54,676 nucleotides of DNA from JAASSS01 sp021767745 (GCA_034189165.1 JAXHVN010000012.1:1-54676); one strand, 5' to 3'. Shown: positions 32,596 through 41,138, counted from the stretch's first letter. Notes: a model not told the origin generated them from the letters alone. A program made the numbers and translations.

Positions 32596-33796
32596 GCTGT
32601 TGCTGCTGCGGCCGGCCTCACCCACGGCGGCACAGTGTCGATGGGCGCAGCTGGCGGGCCCGGCCGGCGTGCGCGCCAGCGGCGAGGAGGCCTGGCAGGC
32701 GCTGCCGGCGGCGACTGCCGGAGAGCGGGTCATCCTGCTGCTGCCGGCCGAGGATCTGTTGTTTGCCCCGCTCGAGCTCGCCGCTCGCGGTGCGGACCTG
32801 CTGCGGGCGGCGCCGTATGCCCTCGAGGAGCGACTGCCTGCCGAGCCGGAGCGCTATCACGTCGCCATCGGGGCGCGGCTTGGCCCCGGTCGCTATCGCG
32901 TGGCCGCCATCCTGCACGAACGTCTGCAAGCCTATCTCGAGCGCTGCGCGTCGGCCGGGCTGCAGGTGGACAGCGTCGTGCCCGAGCCGCTGGCACTGCC
33001 GGCGCCGACGGCGCACGCCTGGCAGGCGCTGCTGGATGGGGACCGGCTGCTGGTCCGGACCGCCGCGGCGGAAGGTTTCGCCTGCCCGCTCGACCAGGCA
33101 CCGGTCTATCTGGAGGCAGCGGCCAGAGCCCAGGACGGCCCGCCGCAGGTGCTGAACATCGCCTGCATCGGGGCGGCATCCACCGCGGTACGCCAGCCCG
33201 CAGCATGGGCATTGACCGAGCAGCGCCCGCGCCGGCTGATGCACTGGGCGGAAGCCTTCGAGCCGCAGGCACTGCGGCAGCCGCCCCTCGATCTGCTGCA
33301 GGGAGCACATGCAGGCCGTGGTTCTGGCGCCGACCTGCGGCGCTGGCGCTGGGCGCTCGCGGCCCTCGCCGCGTGGGGGGTGCTGACCCTGACACTGACG
33401 CTGCTCGAGCAGGCGCGGCTGCGTGACCAGGTGGAGACGCTGCAGGCGCAGGCGGCCGACATCTACCGCGCCGCGGTGCCCGAGGCGCGGCGGGTCGTCG
33501 CCCCACGCCTGCAGATGCAGCAGGCACTGGCGGCGGCGGGTCAGCAGGCGCGCGAGCCGCTGTTCGGCCTGCTGGCGGCCAGTGCGCCGGCGCTCGCCGG
33601 CGTGGCCGGGGCCGAGGTCGAATCCCTGGACTACCGTCCCGGCCGGCTCGACCTTGTGCTGCGACTGCCCGATGCGGCCACGCTGGAGGTGCTGCAGGAA
33701 GCATTGCGTGCCGAGGGTCTGGCTGCCGAGGTGCTCACGGCAAGCACCGGCGAGGCGCAGATCACGGCGCAGCTGCGCGTTCGGGAGATGGCATGA
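32588..33796 (+). CDS. gspL: Type II secretion protein GspL
   Basis: GspL connects GspE to the membrane platform. The 402 residues have an actin-like cytoplasmic region (VILLLPAEDLLFAPLELAAR, LRAAPYALEERLPAEPERYH), one membrane helix around 255-275 (WRWALAALAAWGVLTLTLTL) and a periplasmic ferredoxin-like domain with LAGVAGAEVESLDYRPGRLD. Membrane order and length are standard. Overlaps gspK by 8 bp and gspM by 4 bp. Confidence 0.93.
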   Translation: MSRLLLLRPASPTAAQCRWAQLAGPAGVRASGEEAWQALPAATAGERVILLLPAEDLLFAPLELAARGADLLRAAPYALEERLPAEPERYHVAIGARLGPGRYRVAAILHERLQAYLERCASAGLQVDSVVPEPLALPAPTAHAWQALLDGDRLLVRTAAAEGFACPLDQAPVYLEAAARAQDGPPQVLNIACIGAASTAVRQPAAWALTEQRPRRLMHWAEAFEPQALRQPPLDLLQGAHAGRGSGADLRRWRWALAALAAWGVLTLTLTLLEQARLRDQVETLQAQAADIYRAAVPEARRVVAPRLQMQQALAAAGQQAREPLFGLLAASAPALAGVAGAEVESLDYRPGRLDLVLRLPDAATLEVLQEALRAEGLAAEVLTASTGEAQITAQLRVREMA

Positions 33797-34281
33797 ACGC
33801 TTGGTGGCAGGCGCGACAGCCGCGGGAGCGGGTGCTGTTGACGGTCATGACGATTGCCCTGGTGGGGGCGGTGGTCTGGTGGTCGCTGTTGGCCCCGCTG
33901 ACCGAGCGGGGCCAACAGCTGCGGGCGCAGCGGGCGGCGGCGGCGGCCGATGTGGCATGGATGCGCGAGGCCGCAGCGCGGCTGGCCGCCGCCGGGCCGA
34001 CAGCCGCTGCGGCAGACGCCGCCGCCGCCGGGCTCGACCCGCTGGTGGCGGCGCAGCAGGCCGCCGGCACTGCCGAGATTCCGGCCACGGCCGTGCGGCT
34101 GACGGTAGGGCAGGACGGGCGGCTGGAGGCGAGCTTCAGTGCGGTACCGTTCAGCGCGCTGCTGCATTGGACCGAGCTGATGACCGAGCGGACGGGGCTG
34201 CAGTTGAACGCCTTCAGTGCCCGGGCCGCGGCCCCAGGGCTGGTGGAGGCCAACGTCGCCCTGACGGGGGCCAGCGACTGA
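33793..34281 (+). CDS. gspM: Type II secretion protein GspM
   Basis: GspM pairs with GspL in the inner-membrane platform. The 162 residues have a short cytoplasmic start, MNAWWQARQPRERVLL, one membrane helix (TVMTIALVGAVVWWSLLAPL), a coiled-coil Ala-rich segment and a small periplasmic ferredoxin-like domain (SALLHWTELMTERTGLQLNA). It ends the operon; no gspN follows and the next genes are on the other strand. Confidence 0.9.
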   Translation: MNAWWQARQPRERVLLTVMTIALVGAVVWWSLLAPLTERGQQLRAQRAAAAADVAWMREAAARLAAAGPTAAAADAAAAGLDPLVAAQQAAGTAEIPATAVRLTVGQDGRLEASFSAVPFSALLHWTELMTERTGLQLNAFSARAAAPGLVEANVALTGASD

Positions 34282-34295
34282 AAGGGCAGCGGCCG

Positions 34296-34721
34296 TCAGT
34301 CGGCTGCGCTCGCTACCCCGGTCGGGGCGCGCGGTGGGCGCTGCGCCGCCAGCCAGCGCCGCAGCGCCGGCCGCGTGGCCGCTGCACGGCCGATGGCGTT
34401 ATAGAGCTCCGGCGTCAGCTGGTACTGGGCCAGTGCCGCAAGCATCTTCTCGTTGGCCTCGCGAACCAGCCGGCCGCGCTCGGCGGCAGCCAGACCCGAC
34501 AGGCGCAGTACGTCGCGGTAGTCCTGCTGGACCCGCTCCACTTCGAGCCGCGCCAGTGCGTAGCGGCGCAGCTCGTCGTTGTCGAAACGTTCGTCGATCG
34601 GTCCGTCCGGCAGCTCCAGTTCCCGTTCGGCCGCCTGCGTCACCAGACCGAACAGGCAACACAGCAGCAGGATCCAGGGCCAGGATGCAGATCGGACGCG
34701 TTGCGGATGATCGGATGTCAT
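34296..34721 (-). CDS. Exported DUF4168-like protein
   Basis: A 141-residue protein with an N-terminal signal (WPWILLLCCLFGLVTQAAE). The mature part is a charged helical domain: FDNDELRRYALARLEVERVQ, followed by NEKMLAALAQYQLTPELYNA, resembling DUF4168. Function is unknown; homologues are periplasmic. Ribosome site AGGAAAGG precedes the ATG. It is the second gene of a minus-strand pair, starting 20 bp after the ThpR stop, and converges on gspM. Confidence 0.65.
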   Translation of the reverse strand: MTSDHPQRVRSASWPWILLLCCLFGLVTQAAERELELPDGPIDERFDNDELRRYALARLEVERVQQDYRDVLRLSGLAAAERGRLVREANEKMLAALAQYQLTPELYNAIGRAAATRPALRRWLAAQRPPRAPTGVASAAD

Positions 34722-34740
34722 CGTCGCCTTTCCTGCCGCG

Positions 34741-35349
34741 TCACCGCAGGCGGTAAGAGGTGACCACCCGGTAGCGAGGGCCGGTCCGTTGATTAACGTT
34801 GCTGCACATAAGCTGATAGTCCACCATCACGCACCGTAACGTCAGACGTTGCAGCCAGGCAGGAATTCCCTGCGCCATCGAAGCGCCTCGCAGCAGCGTG
34901 ATATGCGGCAGGAACGATTGGCTTCGCTTCGCGATCGGCAGTCCGGCCAGCAAGGCATCCAGATGGGTCACCAGCTGCTGCAGCGCCGGCGCGGGCTCGA
35001 CTCGCAGCGCCAGCAGACGCGGGCGGGTCGGCGGCAACAGCAGTCCGCCGCCAGCCTGCACCTCGATAGTATCGACCGGGGCGGCACGGGCCTGCAGCCG
35101 CGCGCACAACTCGGCGACCTCTGGGGCGTCCAGATCCCCCAGATAGCGCAGTGTCAGGTGCAGATCGTCCGCGGCCAGCGGCTGCACACCGGCGGGCTGC
35201 AGCGGCCGTGCCCGGGCCAGCCACTGGCGCTGTTCGGCGGGGGGACGCCACGCCAGAAAGGCGCGCCGCAGGGGCCCTGTCGCCGGCGAGGACGGGTGCG
35301 AGCACGACGGGTCGCGGGCGGCCGGGTTCCTTTTTCTGCCGGTAATCAT
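34741..35349 (-). CDS. thpR: RNA 2',3'-cyclic phosphodiesterase ThpR/LigT
   Basis: A 2H phosphoesterase that opens 2',3'-cyclic phosphates at RNA ends. The two catalytic HxTx motifs are HLTLRYLGDL and HITLLRGASM. Family core residues include RRAFLAWRPP at the start of the domain. The assumed ATG at 35349 (MITGRKRNPAARD) adds about 26 residues before the usual LRRAFLAW start, so the true start may be a non-ATG codon nearer the domain. It lies divergent to etfD, with promoter boxes overlapping its proposed start. Confidence 0.8.
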   Translation of the reverse strand: MITGRKRNPAARDPSCSHPSSPATGPLRRAFLAWRPPAEQRQWLARARPLQPAGVQPLAADDLHLTLRYLGDLDAPEVAELCARLQARAAPVDTIEVQAGGGLLLPPTRPRLLALRVEPAPALQQLVTHLDALLAGLPIAKRSQSFLPHITLLRGASMAQGIPAWLQRLTLRCVMVDYQLMCSNVNQRTGPRYRVVTSYRLR

Positions 35350-35359
35350 TGGGTAAACT
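35331..35359 (+). promoter_or_regulatory. Candidate promoter of the ETF-QO gene
   Basis: TTTTTC (35331-35336), 17-bp spacer, TAAACT (35354-35359), with transcription starting near 35366 and a leader of about 30 nt. The -10 is a fair match; the -35 is weak. Confidence 0.4.
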
Positions 35360-35395
35360 TGCCTGTTTGTGCCAGCCGGCGACATTGTCAGGGAC

Positions 35396-37060
35396 ATGAG
35401 TGAAATGAGTGTGGAACGCGAAGCGATGGAGTTTGACGTCGTTATCGTCGGTGCCGGGCCGGCCGGACTGTCCTGTGCCTGCCGCCTGTTGCAGATGGCG
35501 CAGGAGGCGGGGCGCGAGCTCGAGGTCTGCGTCGTCGAGAAGGCCTCGGAGATCGGCGCCCATTCGCTGTCCGGGGCCGTGCTGGAGCCGCGGGCACTCG
35601 ACGAGCTGTTTCCGGACTGGAAGGAGCGTGGCGCGCCGCTGAACGTGCCGGTCAGCGGCGACGAATTCTACTTCCTGTTCAACGAGCAGAGCGCCGCCAA
35701 GACGCCCTCGTTCCTGATCCCCAAGCCCATGCACAACGAGGGCAACTACGTCATCAGCCTGGGTCAGCTGGTGCGCTGGCTGGGTGAGCAGGCCGAGGCC
35801 ATGGGCGCCAACATCTTCCCCGGCTTTGCCGCGGCCGAGGTGCTGATCGACGAGCAGGGCGTGGTCCGTGGCGTGGCGACCGGCGACATGGGCGTCTCCA
35901 AGAGCGGCGAGCACAAGGCGAGCTTCGAGCCGGGCGTGGAGCTGCGGGCCAAGTACACCGTGTTCGCCGAGGGCTGCCGCGGGCATCTGGGCAAGCAGAT
36001 GATCGGCCGCTATGACCTGGCCGAGGGTCGGGATCCGCAGCACTACGGCATCGGCCTGAAGGAGATCTGGGAGATCGATCCAGCCAAGCATCAGCCGGGC
36101 CTGGTAGTGCATACCGCCGGCTGGCCGATGGATGACCATACCGAGGGCGGCGGCTTCCTCTATCACTGGGAAGACAACAAGGTCCTGCTCGGCTACATCA
36201 TCGCGCTGGACTACAAGAACCCGTACCTGAACACTTTCAAGGAGTTCCAGCGCTGGAAGCTGCACCCGAAGATCAGTGAACTCCTCGCCGGCGGCAAGCG
36301 CGTCAGCTACGGGGCCCGGGCGTTGATCAAGGGCGGCTACCAGTCGCTGCCCAAGCTGACGTTCCCCGGTGGTCTGCTCGTGGGCGACGAGGCCGGCTTT
36401 CTCAATGGTGCCAAGATCAAGGGCAATCACACCGCCATGAAGAGCGGCATGCTCGCCGCCGAGGCGCTGTTCGAGGCCCTGGGTGAGGGTGCCGAGGGCG
36501 GCGAGGACCTCACCGCGTTTGAGGCCAGCATCAAGGACAGCTGGGTGTGGGAGGAGCTGTACAAGGCGCGCAACTGGAGCCCGGGCCTCTACAAGCTCGG
36601 GACGAAGCTCGGCAGCGCCTTTTTGTTCTTCGACCAGAACATCGTCGGTGGCCGGCTGCCCTTCACCCTGCACAACGACACGCCGGACTTCGCGCACCTC
36701 AAGCCGGCGGCGGAATGCACGCCGATCGACTATCCGAAGCCGGACGGGGAGATCACCTTCGATCTTCTCTCCTCGGTCTACCTCACCGGGACCAATCACG
36801 AGGAGGACCAGCCGGTTCACCTGCAGCTGCGTGATCCGGCGGTGCCGATCGAACACAACCTGCCGAAGTACGCCGAGCCGGCACAGCGATACTGTCCGGC
36901 AGGGGTTTATGAGGTCGTCGAGGAAGACGGCGAGCAGCGCTTCCAGATCAATGCCCAGAACTGCATCCACTGCAAGACCTGCGACATCAAGGATCCGGCG
37001 CAGAACATCAACTGGGTGGTGCCGGAAGGCGGCGGCGGCCCGAACTACGCCAACATGTAG
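35396..37060 (+). CDS. Electron-transfer flavoprotein:ubiquinone oxidoreductase (ETF-QO)
   Basis: ETF-QO passes electrons from ETF, reduced by acyl-CoA and other dehydrogenases, to ubiquinone in the membrane. About 554 residues from the ATG at 35396 (MSEMSVERE); ATG 35405 or GTG 35369 are alternatives. FAD motif VVIVGAGPAGLSCACRLL, then VEKASEIGAHSLSGAVLEPR, the ubiquinone region GGFLYHWEDNKVLLGYIIAL and GDEAGFLNGAKIKGNHTAMK. The C-terminal [4Fe-4S] motif is NCIHCKTCDIKDPAQNINW. No etfA/B is in the window. The match to mitochondrial-type ETF-QO is strong. Confidence 0.96.
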   Translation: MSEMSVEREAMEFDVVIVGAGPAGLSCACRLLQMAQEAGRELEVCVVEKASEIGAHSLSGAVLEPRALDELFPDWKERGAPLNVPVSGDEFYFLFNEQSAAKTPSFLIPKPMHNEGNYVISLGQLVRWLGEQAEAMGANIFPGFAAAEVLIDEQGVVRGVATGDMGVSKSGEHKASFEPGVELRAKYTVFAEGCRGHLGKQMIGRYDLAEGRDPQHYGIGLKEIWEIDPAKHQPGLVVHTAGWPMDDHTEGGGFLYHWEDNKVLLGYIIALDYKNPYLNTFKEFQRWKLHPKISELLAGGKRVSYGARALIKGGYQSLPKLTFPGGLLVGDEAGFLNGAKIKGNHTAMKSGMLAAEALFEALGEGAEGGEDLTAFEASIKDSWVWEELYKARNWSPGLYKLGTKLGSAFLFFDQNIVGGRLPFTLHNDTPDFAHLKPAAECTPIDYPKPDGEITFDLLSSVYLTGTNHEEDQPVHLQLRDPAVPIEHNLPKYAEPAQRYCPAGVYEVVEEDGEQRFQINAQNCIHCKTCDIKDPAQNINWVVPEGGGGPNYANM

Positions 37061-37210
37061 CGTCACCCGGCGCGCCATTGCCTGCTCGTGCGACGAACGG
37101 GCAGCCGGAACGGCCGGCGTGTCATCCGCCAGGGTGGCGCGCACGGCCGTTGCTCGTTAAGCTGCTTGCGCTGCCCGTGAAGCGGTCACGGCCTGCCACA
37201 GGGATGTGAG

Positions 37211-38224
37211 ATGACTCGTCAGTTGCGCCTTCTGCTTGCTTGCCTGTTCGGTTTCGGCGCTGCTGCGGCCAATGCCGAGGCGGATGACTTTCGCTGGGGG
37301 CTGGTCGCCTACCACGTGAACTTCCCCGGCTATCAGCTCGACGCCTCCGATCTCGAACTGATCGCCGACAACGGGATCGAGTGGATCCGGATCGATTTTG
37401 CCTGGGGGCAGATCGAGCCCGAGCGTGACGGCGAATTCGAGTGGGCGTACTTCGATGCCGTGGTCGCAGCCGCCAAGGCGAACGGTTTGCAGATCGCGGG
37501 GACGATCGGCAACGGCTACAACACGCGCATCCGGCCGGTGGCGCCGTCCTGGTCGCGTGGCCTGCGCCCGCCGGTCTACCTCGAGGAGCTGGGCGAGTAC
37601 GCCGATGCGGTCGTCCAGCGCTATGCCGACGATGTCGATCTCTGGGGGCTGGAGAATGAGGTGCACATCGCGCCACTGCACGTGGCGCTCGGGTGGCGCA
37701 ATCCCCAGTTCTTCACGCCGATCATGCAGCTGCGTATCGTCAAGCGGCTGAACGAGGCGGCAGATGCCTTCGACCCGACGGCCGGCACGGTGCTCACCGC
37801 GGCACCGTTCTTCTTCTGGCGGCCGTTCCTCAGCACCGCCGCCCGCCTGTTCGACTATGACTACGCCGGTATCTACCAGTATGTCAGTGGCCCCGATCCG
37901 GCCGACCAGCAGGCTTTCGACCAGCAGGTGGCTGATGTGGTCGGCAAGGCGGAGGAAGCCAGCGGCAAGCCGGTGATGATCTTCGAGACCGGCTTCACCA
38001 CGGCCGAGGGTAGCTTGGAGGATCAGGCCAACTACGTGCAGACGATGTCCACGGCGGCGCGGCGGGCCGGGGCGGAAGGTATCTTCTTCTACCAGTTGCT
38101 GGACAACACCGACGAGGTGCTGCCGCGCGAGGAACAGTTTGGCCTGCTGAACGCGGATCGCACGCCCAAGCCGGCGTGGACACGATACGGAGAGGTCATC
38201 GCCGGGACCGCCGCCGACCGCTAG
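37211..38224 (+). CDS. Exported clan GH-A-like TIM-barrel protein (A1)
   Basis: A 337-residue protein with a signal peptide (LRLLLACLFGFGAAAANAEA). The mature domain reads as a (beta/alpha)8 glycosidase: FRWGLVAYHVNFPGYQL, IEWIRIDFAWGQIEP, GTIGNGYNTRIRPVAP. Asn149-Glu150 in LWGLENEVH fits the clan GH-A acid/base pair and Glu259 in MIFETGFTT the nucleophile. It may act on a beta-linked glycan, but the GH family (5, 39, 53 or other) is not resolved. Start ATG at 37211 with AGGGA upstream. It opens a four-gene exported cassette whose last gene is its paralogue. Confidence 0.75.
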   Translation: MTRQLRLLLACLFGFGAAAANAEADDFRWGLVAYHVNFPGYQLDASDLELIADNGIEWIRIDFAWGQIEPERDGEFEWAYFDAVVAAAKANGLQIAGTIGNGYNTRIRPVAPSWSRGLRPPVYLEELGEYADAVVQRYADDVDLWGLENEVHIAPLHVALGWRNPQFFTPIMQLRIVKRLNEAADAFDPTAGTVLTAAPFFFWRPFLSTAARLFDYDYAGIYQYVSGPDPADQQAFDQQVADVVGKAEEASGKPVMIFETGFTTAEGSLEDQANYVQTMSTAARRAGAEGIFFYQLLDNTDEVLPREEQFGLLNADRTPKPAWTRYGEVIAGTAADR

Positions 38225-38257
38225 GCGGGACGGCGGGCAGGATCGGTAGCCGTCGCC

Positions 38258-38284
38258 GACAATGAAGTCAGGTTCTTCATTGTC
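38258..38284 (+). repeat. Perfect inverted repeat just upstream of B1
   Basis: GACAATGAAG (38258-38267), loop TCAGGTT, CTTCATTGTC (38275-38284). The 10-bp arms match exactly. It ends at the base before the AGGA ribosome site (38285-38288) of the gene starting at 38295. Much more AT-rich than its surroundings. It could be a protein operator or an RNA hairpin controlling translation. Confidence 0.8.
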
Positions 38285-38294
38285 AGGATTGCCC

Positions 38295-39164
38295 ATGCCG
38301 ATCCCGCTGCTCGTTCTTCTCCTGGCACTGCAGTTGGTCTGTGGTGCGGCCTTTGCCGTGGACTGCGACGGGTCCGATCCGCTCGCGGCCGATCAGGACC
38401 TGACCGTCTACAACGGCACCTGGTTGGCGGCGGATGGCTGCTTCTATGCCATCCGGCGTGACCCCACCACGTTACCGCTGTACGAGGCCGAGGGCGGCAG
38501 CGAGCGGGCCGAGTTGCTCCTCTACGTGCCGGGCGCTAACGCCGAGCCCGAGCAGGAACAGCGCAAGCTGAGGTTGCTGGCCGAGCAGTCTCGCCACCCG
38601 GTGATCGGCATGTTCCTGGCCTTCCCTTCGCCTGACGCTGCTGTCGTGCCGCAGGCGGCCGAGCGCCTGGCGGAGGCACTGCTTGCGGCGCTCGAGCAAG
38701 AGCGGGATCCCTACCTGCAGTGCGGTAGCCTCGGCTGCCTGGTGTCCGCGCTGGCCCTGGCGCAGGTCAAGGACGCGCTGCGGCGCGGCAAGGGGATTGG
38801 CGCAGGGCTCGAGGGGCTCGGGCGCATTCGCGTCGAAACCATGGGTGGGCTCGGCCTGATGTACGTGGATGGTCCGCGCTACGTGCACTACGCGAACCTG
38901 CTGGACGCCAACGTCCGGCGGCTGGGCGCGCTGTCCGCGCTCGCCCAGCTGGGCCGGGGCGCCATCGTCGCGATGTTTGCCGACACCGCGCCGCCGTTGC
39001 AGGAGGATCTGCCGCCACCGGTGCAGCGCGATCTGGAGCGGCATGGCTTCCCCGTATACAACCGCTATTGGCAGCCTTTCGATGCGGTGCAGCAGGCTGC
39101 AGGGCCGCGATTGTTGCGCCGCTATCTCTGGCTGCCGCGTCTCACAGGAGAGATCGAGGCATGA
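38295..39164 (+). CDS. Exported hydrolase-like protein B1 (paralogue of B2)
   Basis: A 289-residue protein with a signal peptide (LLVLLLALQLVCGAAFAVDC). It shares a family with the next gene: AADGCF, PGAN, GRIRVETMGGLGLMYVDGPR, YVHYANLLDANVRRLGALS and FADTAPP all recur. The segment CGSLGCL holds Ser145 where the paralogue has GGSLGGT, so the nucleophile elbow has a Cys in place of the first Gly. I know no named family. ATG at 38295 is preferred over 38262 because it has AGGA at the right distance and lies outside the inverted repeat. Stop overlaps B2 (ATGA). Confidence 0.7.
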   Translation: MPIPLLVLLLALQLVCGAAFAVDCDGSDPLAADQDLTVYNGTWLAADGCFYAIRRDPTTLPLYEAEGGSERAELLLYVPGANAEPEQEQRKLRLLAEQSRHPVIGMFLAFPSPDAAVVPQAAERLAEALLAALEQERDPYLQCGSLGCLVSALALAQVKDALRRGKGIGAGLEGLGRIRVETMGGLGLMYVDGPRYVHYANLLDANVRRLGALSALAQLGRGAIVAMFADTAPPLQEDLPPPVQRDLERHGFPVYNRYWQPFDAVQQAAGPRLLRRYLWLPRLTGEIEA

Positions 39165-40015
39165 AACCCCTTCTGTTCGTGCTGCTGCTGTCGCTTTCCG
39201 GCGCACTGCATGCGCTCTGCGAAGACCCTCGCGCCGTGCCTGCCGGCAGCGCCGTCAACGGCTTCTATCTTGGCGCCGATGGCTGCTTCTTCGATCCGGC
39301 GGCCATCGCCTTCGAGGAGGTGCCGCCGGTCGGCGATCCGAACGCGCCGCGGCTCATCTACCTCAACGGAGCGAACCCGACGCCGGTTCGCGAGTTGGAG
39401 AAGCTTACCCTGCTGGCGGCAAGCGCCGGGCAGGCGGTCATCGGAATCTACGGTGAGGTACGCACTGCCGATGGCACCGCCCAGCAGCTCAACGATATTC
39501 AACCCGCCGTGGGTACGTTGGCTGCGCTGGTGCTGGCGCACGCGCAGGCCGGGCAGGCACTGCACCTCCGGGGCGGCAGTCTCGGTGGCACGCTGATCGC
39601 CCAGGGTCTGGCGCTCGGCAAGGCGAAGGCGCTGCTTCAACTTGGGCCGCGCCGCGCCTTGGCTGCGCTGCGGCAGTTCAAGGTGGAGACGGCGGGTGGT
39701 GTGGCGCTGTGGTACCCGGATGGGCCGCAGTATGTCCACTATGCCAATCTGCTGGACAGCAATGCGCGGCGGCTTGGGGTGCTCTCGCTACCCGCGGCGC
39801 CCGGGCTGGGGAGTGTGATCGCGCTGTTCATCGACACCGCTCCGCCCATGGAGGACGCCTACGAGGTGCTCGATCCGGAGACCTATCGCGCCCTCGAGCG
39901 CCATGGCTTCAGCGTCTATCTGGACAATCGGCGGCCGTTCGAGGCAGTCTACGAGCACCAGCGAATTCACGGCATCCGCGACTACCTGTGGGTGTCGAGG
40001 CTGCCTGCCGGCTGA
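39161..40015 (+). CDS. Exported alpha/beta-hydrolase-like protein B2
   Basis: A 284-residue protein with a signal peptide (MKPLLFVLLLSLSGALHALC). Core features suggest an alpha/beta hydrolase-like fold: IYLNGANPTPVRELEKLTLL, a strand-turn typical of the oxyanion region; HLRGGSLGGTLIAQGLALGK with Ser140 in G-x-S-x-G; and LFIDTAPPME. The catalytic Asp/His cannot be fixed by eye. It shares YVHYANLLDxNxRRLG with B1. An esterase or lipase-like role is inference only. ATG at 39161 overlaps the B1 stop; GAGG lies four bases upstream. Confidence 0.7.
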   Translation: MKPLLFVLLLSLSGALHALCEDPRAVPAGSAVNGFYLGADGCFFDPAAIAFEEVPPVGDPNAPRLIYLNGANPTPVRELEKLTLLAASAGQAVIGIYGEVRTADGTAQQLNDIQPAVGTLAALVLAHAQAGQALHLRGGSLGGTLIAQGLALGKAKALLQLGPRRALAALRQFKVETAGGVALWYPDGPQYVHYANLLDSNARRLGVLSLPAAPGLGSVIALFIDTAPPMEDAYEVLDPETYRALERHGFSVYLDNRRPFEAVYEHQRIHGIRDYLWVSRLPAG

Positions 40016-40065
40016 CGCCGGCCACGGGTGCCAAGCTGCCCGCCCCCATACCCCTGGAGTTGCTC

Positions 40066-41103
40066 ATGCCCCCCCTGCGCCACGTTCGCCTGGGCCTGCT
40101 CGCACTGCTGTTCGCCCTGCCCGGATTGGCCACGGCCGCACCGGCGCCGGATTTCAAGTGGGGGCTGGTGGCCTACCATGTGAACAAGGCCGGCTACCGA
40201 TTGCTGCCGAGTGATCTGCAGCGGATGGCAGACAACGGCATCGAGTGGATCCGGGTCGATTTCGCCTGGGGGCAGATCGAACCGCTGCAGGATGAGCCCT
40301 TCGACTGGGCCTACTTCGACATGGTTGTCGAGCAGGCCGAGGCGCACGGCATCCAGGTGGCCGGTACCCTCGGCAACGGCTACAACACCGAGCAGCGTCC
40401 GGTTGCGCCACTGTGGACGCAGGAGCTGACGAACGAGGACTACGTCGCGCAACTCGACGACTACGCCCGTGCCACCGTGGCACGCTACGCCGATCGCGTC
40501 GATGCCTGGGCGCTGGAAAACGAGGTGCATCTGGCGTTGCCCCATGCGGCCGTGCGGTGGCGCACGCTGCAGTTCCTCGATACTGAGTTTCAGGACGCCA
40601 TCCTGGTCGCGCTCTCCGAGGCTGTCCGCGCCCATGATCCGTCCGCGGAGGTCGTGCTCACCGCTTCCGCCGGCTTCAACGTCGAGGCCTTCATGCAGCG
40701 GGTAGGCAGCCGCGTCGACTTCGACAGCATCGGGCTGTACACCTACCTGGCACCGCTGTTCACTGTCGATGCGGCCGGAATCGCAGCGCAGCTCGCCGAG
40801 CAGATGCAGTTGGTCGCCGATGCGGCGGGTGGCGATCGTCCGGTGATGATCTTCGAGACCGGTTATCACACCTCGCGCCCGCTGCGGACCGAGGCGCGTC
40901 AGGTCGAGTATGTGGAGGCCATTTCCGTGGCCGCCCGCCAGGCCGGCGCCACCGGGCTGTTCCTCTACCAGTATCTCGACAACGCGGATGAACGTACGGA
41001 GGCCGATCAGACCTTCGGGCTGCTGCGCGAGAACCGGACCGCCAAGCCGGCCTGGGCGCGCTACGGGCAGATGATCCGCAACGACGGCGTCGCCGCCGAC
41101 TGA
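40066..41103 (+). CDS. Exported clan GH-A-like TIM-barrel protein (A2)
   Basis: A 345-residue paralogue of A1 with its own signal peptide (HVRLGLLALLFALPGLATAA). It keeps the same barrel markers: FKWGLVAYHVNKAGYRL, IEWIRVDFAWGQIEPLQ, GTLGNGYNTEQRPVAP, and the same catalytic pair, Asn152-Glu153 in ALENEVHLAL and Glu264 in VMIFETGYHT. The N- and C-terminal ends align with A1 throughout, consistent with a gene duplication. ATG at 40066 follows a GGAG. The next gene is ald, 35 bp on. Confidence 0.75.
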   Translation: MPPLRHVRLGLLALLFALPGLATAAPAPDFKWGLVAYHVNKAGYRLLPSDLQRMADNGIEWIRVDFAWGQIEPLQDEPFDWAYFDMVVEQAEAHGIQVAGTLGNGYNTEQRPVAPLWTQELTNEDYVAQLDDYARATVARYADRVDAWALENEVHLALPHAAVRWRTLQFLDTEFQDAILVALSEAVRAHDPSAEVVLTASAGFNVEAFMQRVGSRVDFDSIGLYTYLAPLFTVDAAGIAAQLAEQMQLVADAAGGDRPVMIFETGYHTSRPLRTEARQVEYVEAISVAARQAGATGLFLYQYLDNADERTEADQTFGLLRENRTAKPAWARYGQMIRNDGVAAD

Positions 41104-41138
41104 GCGGCGCCCCCGGTTCCGGGGCTGGAGGGTACGCC

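Noticed and set aside
37061..37210. Search for a promoter or operator before A1
   Set aside because: No boxes with right spacing, and the short partial repeats here have mismatches.
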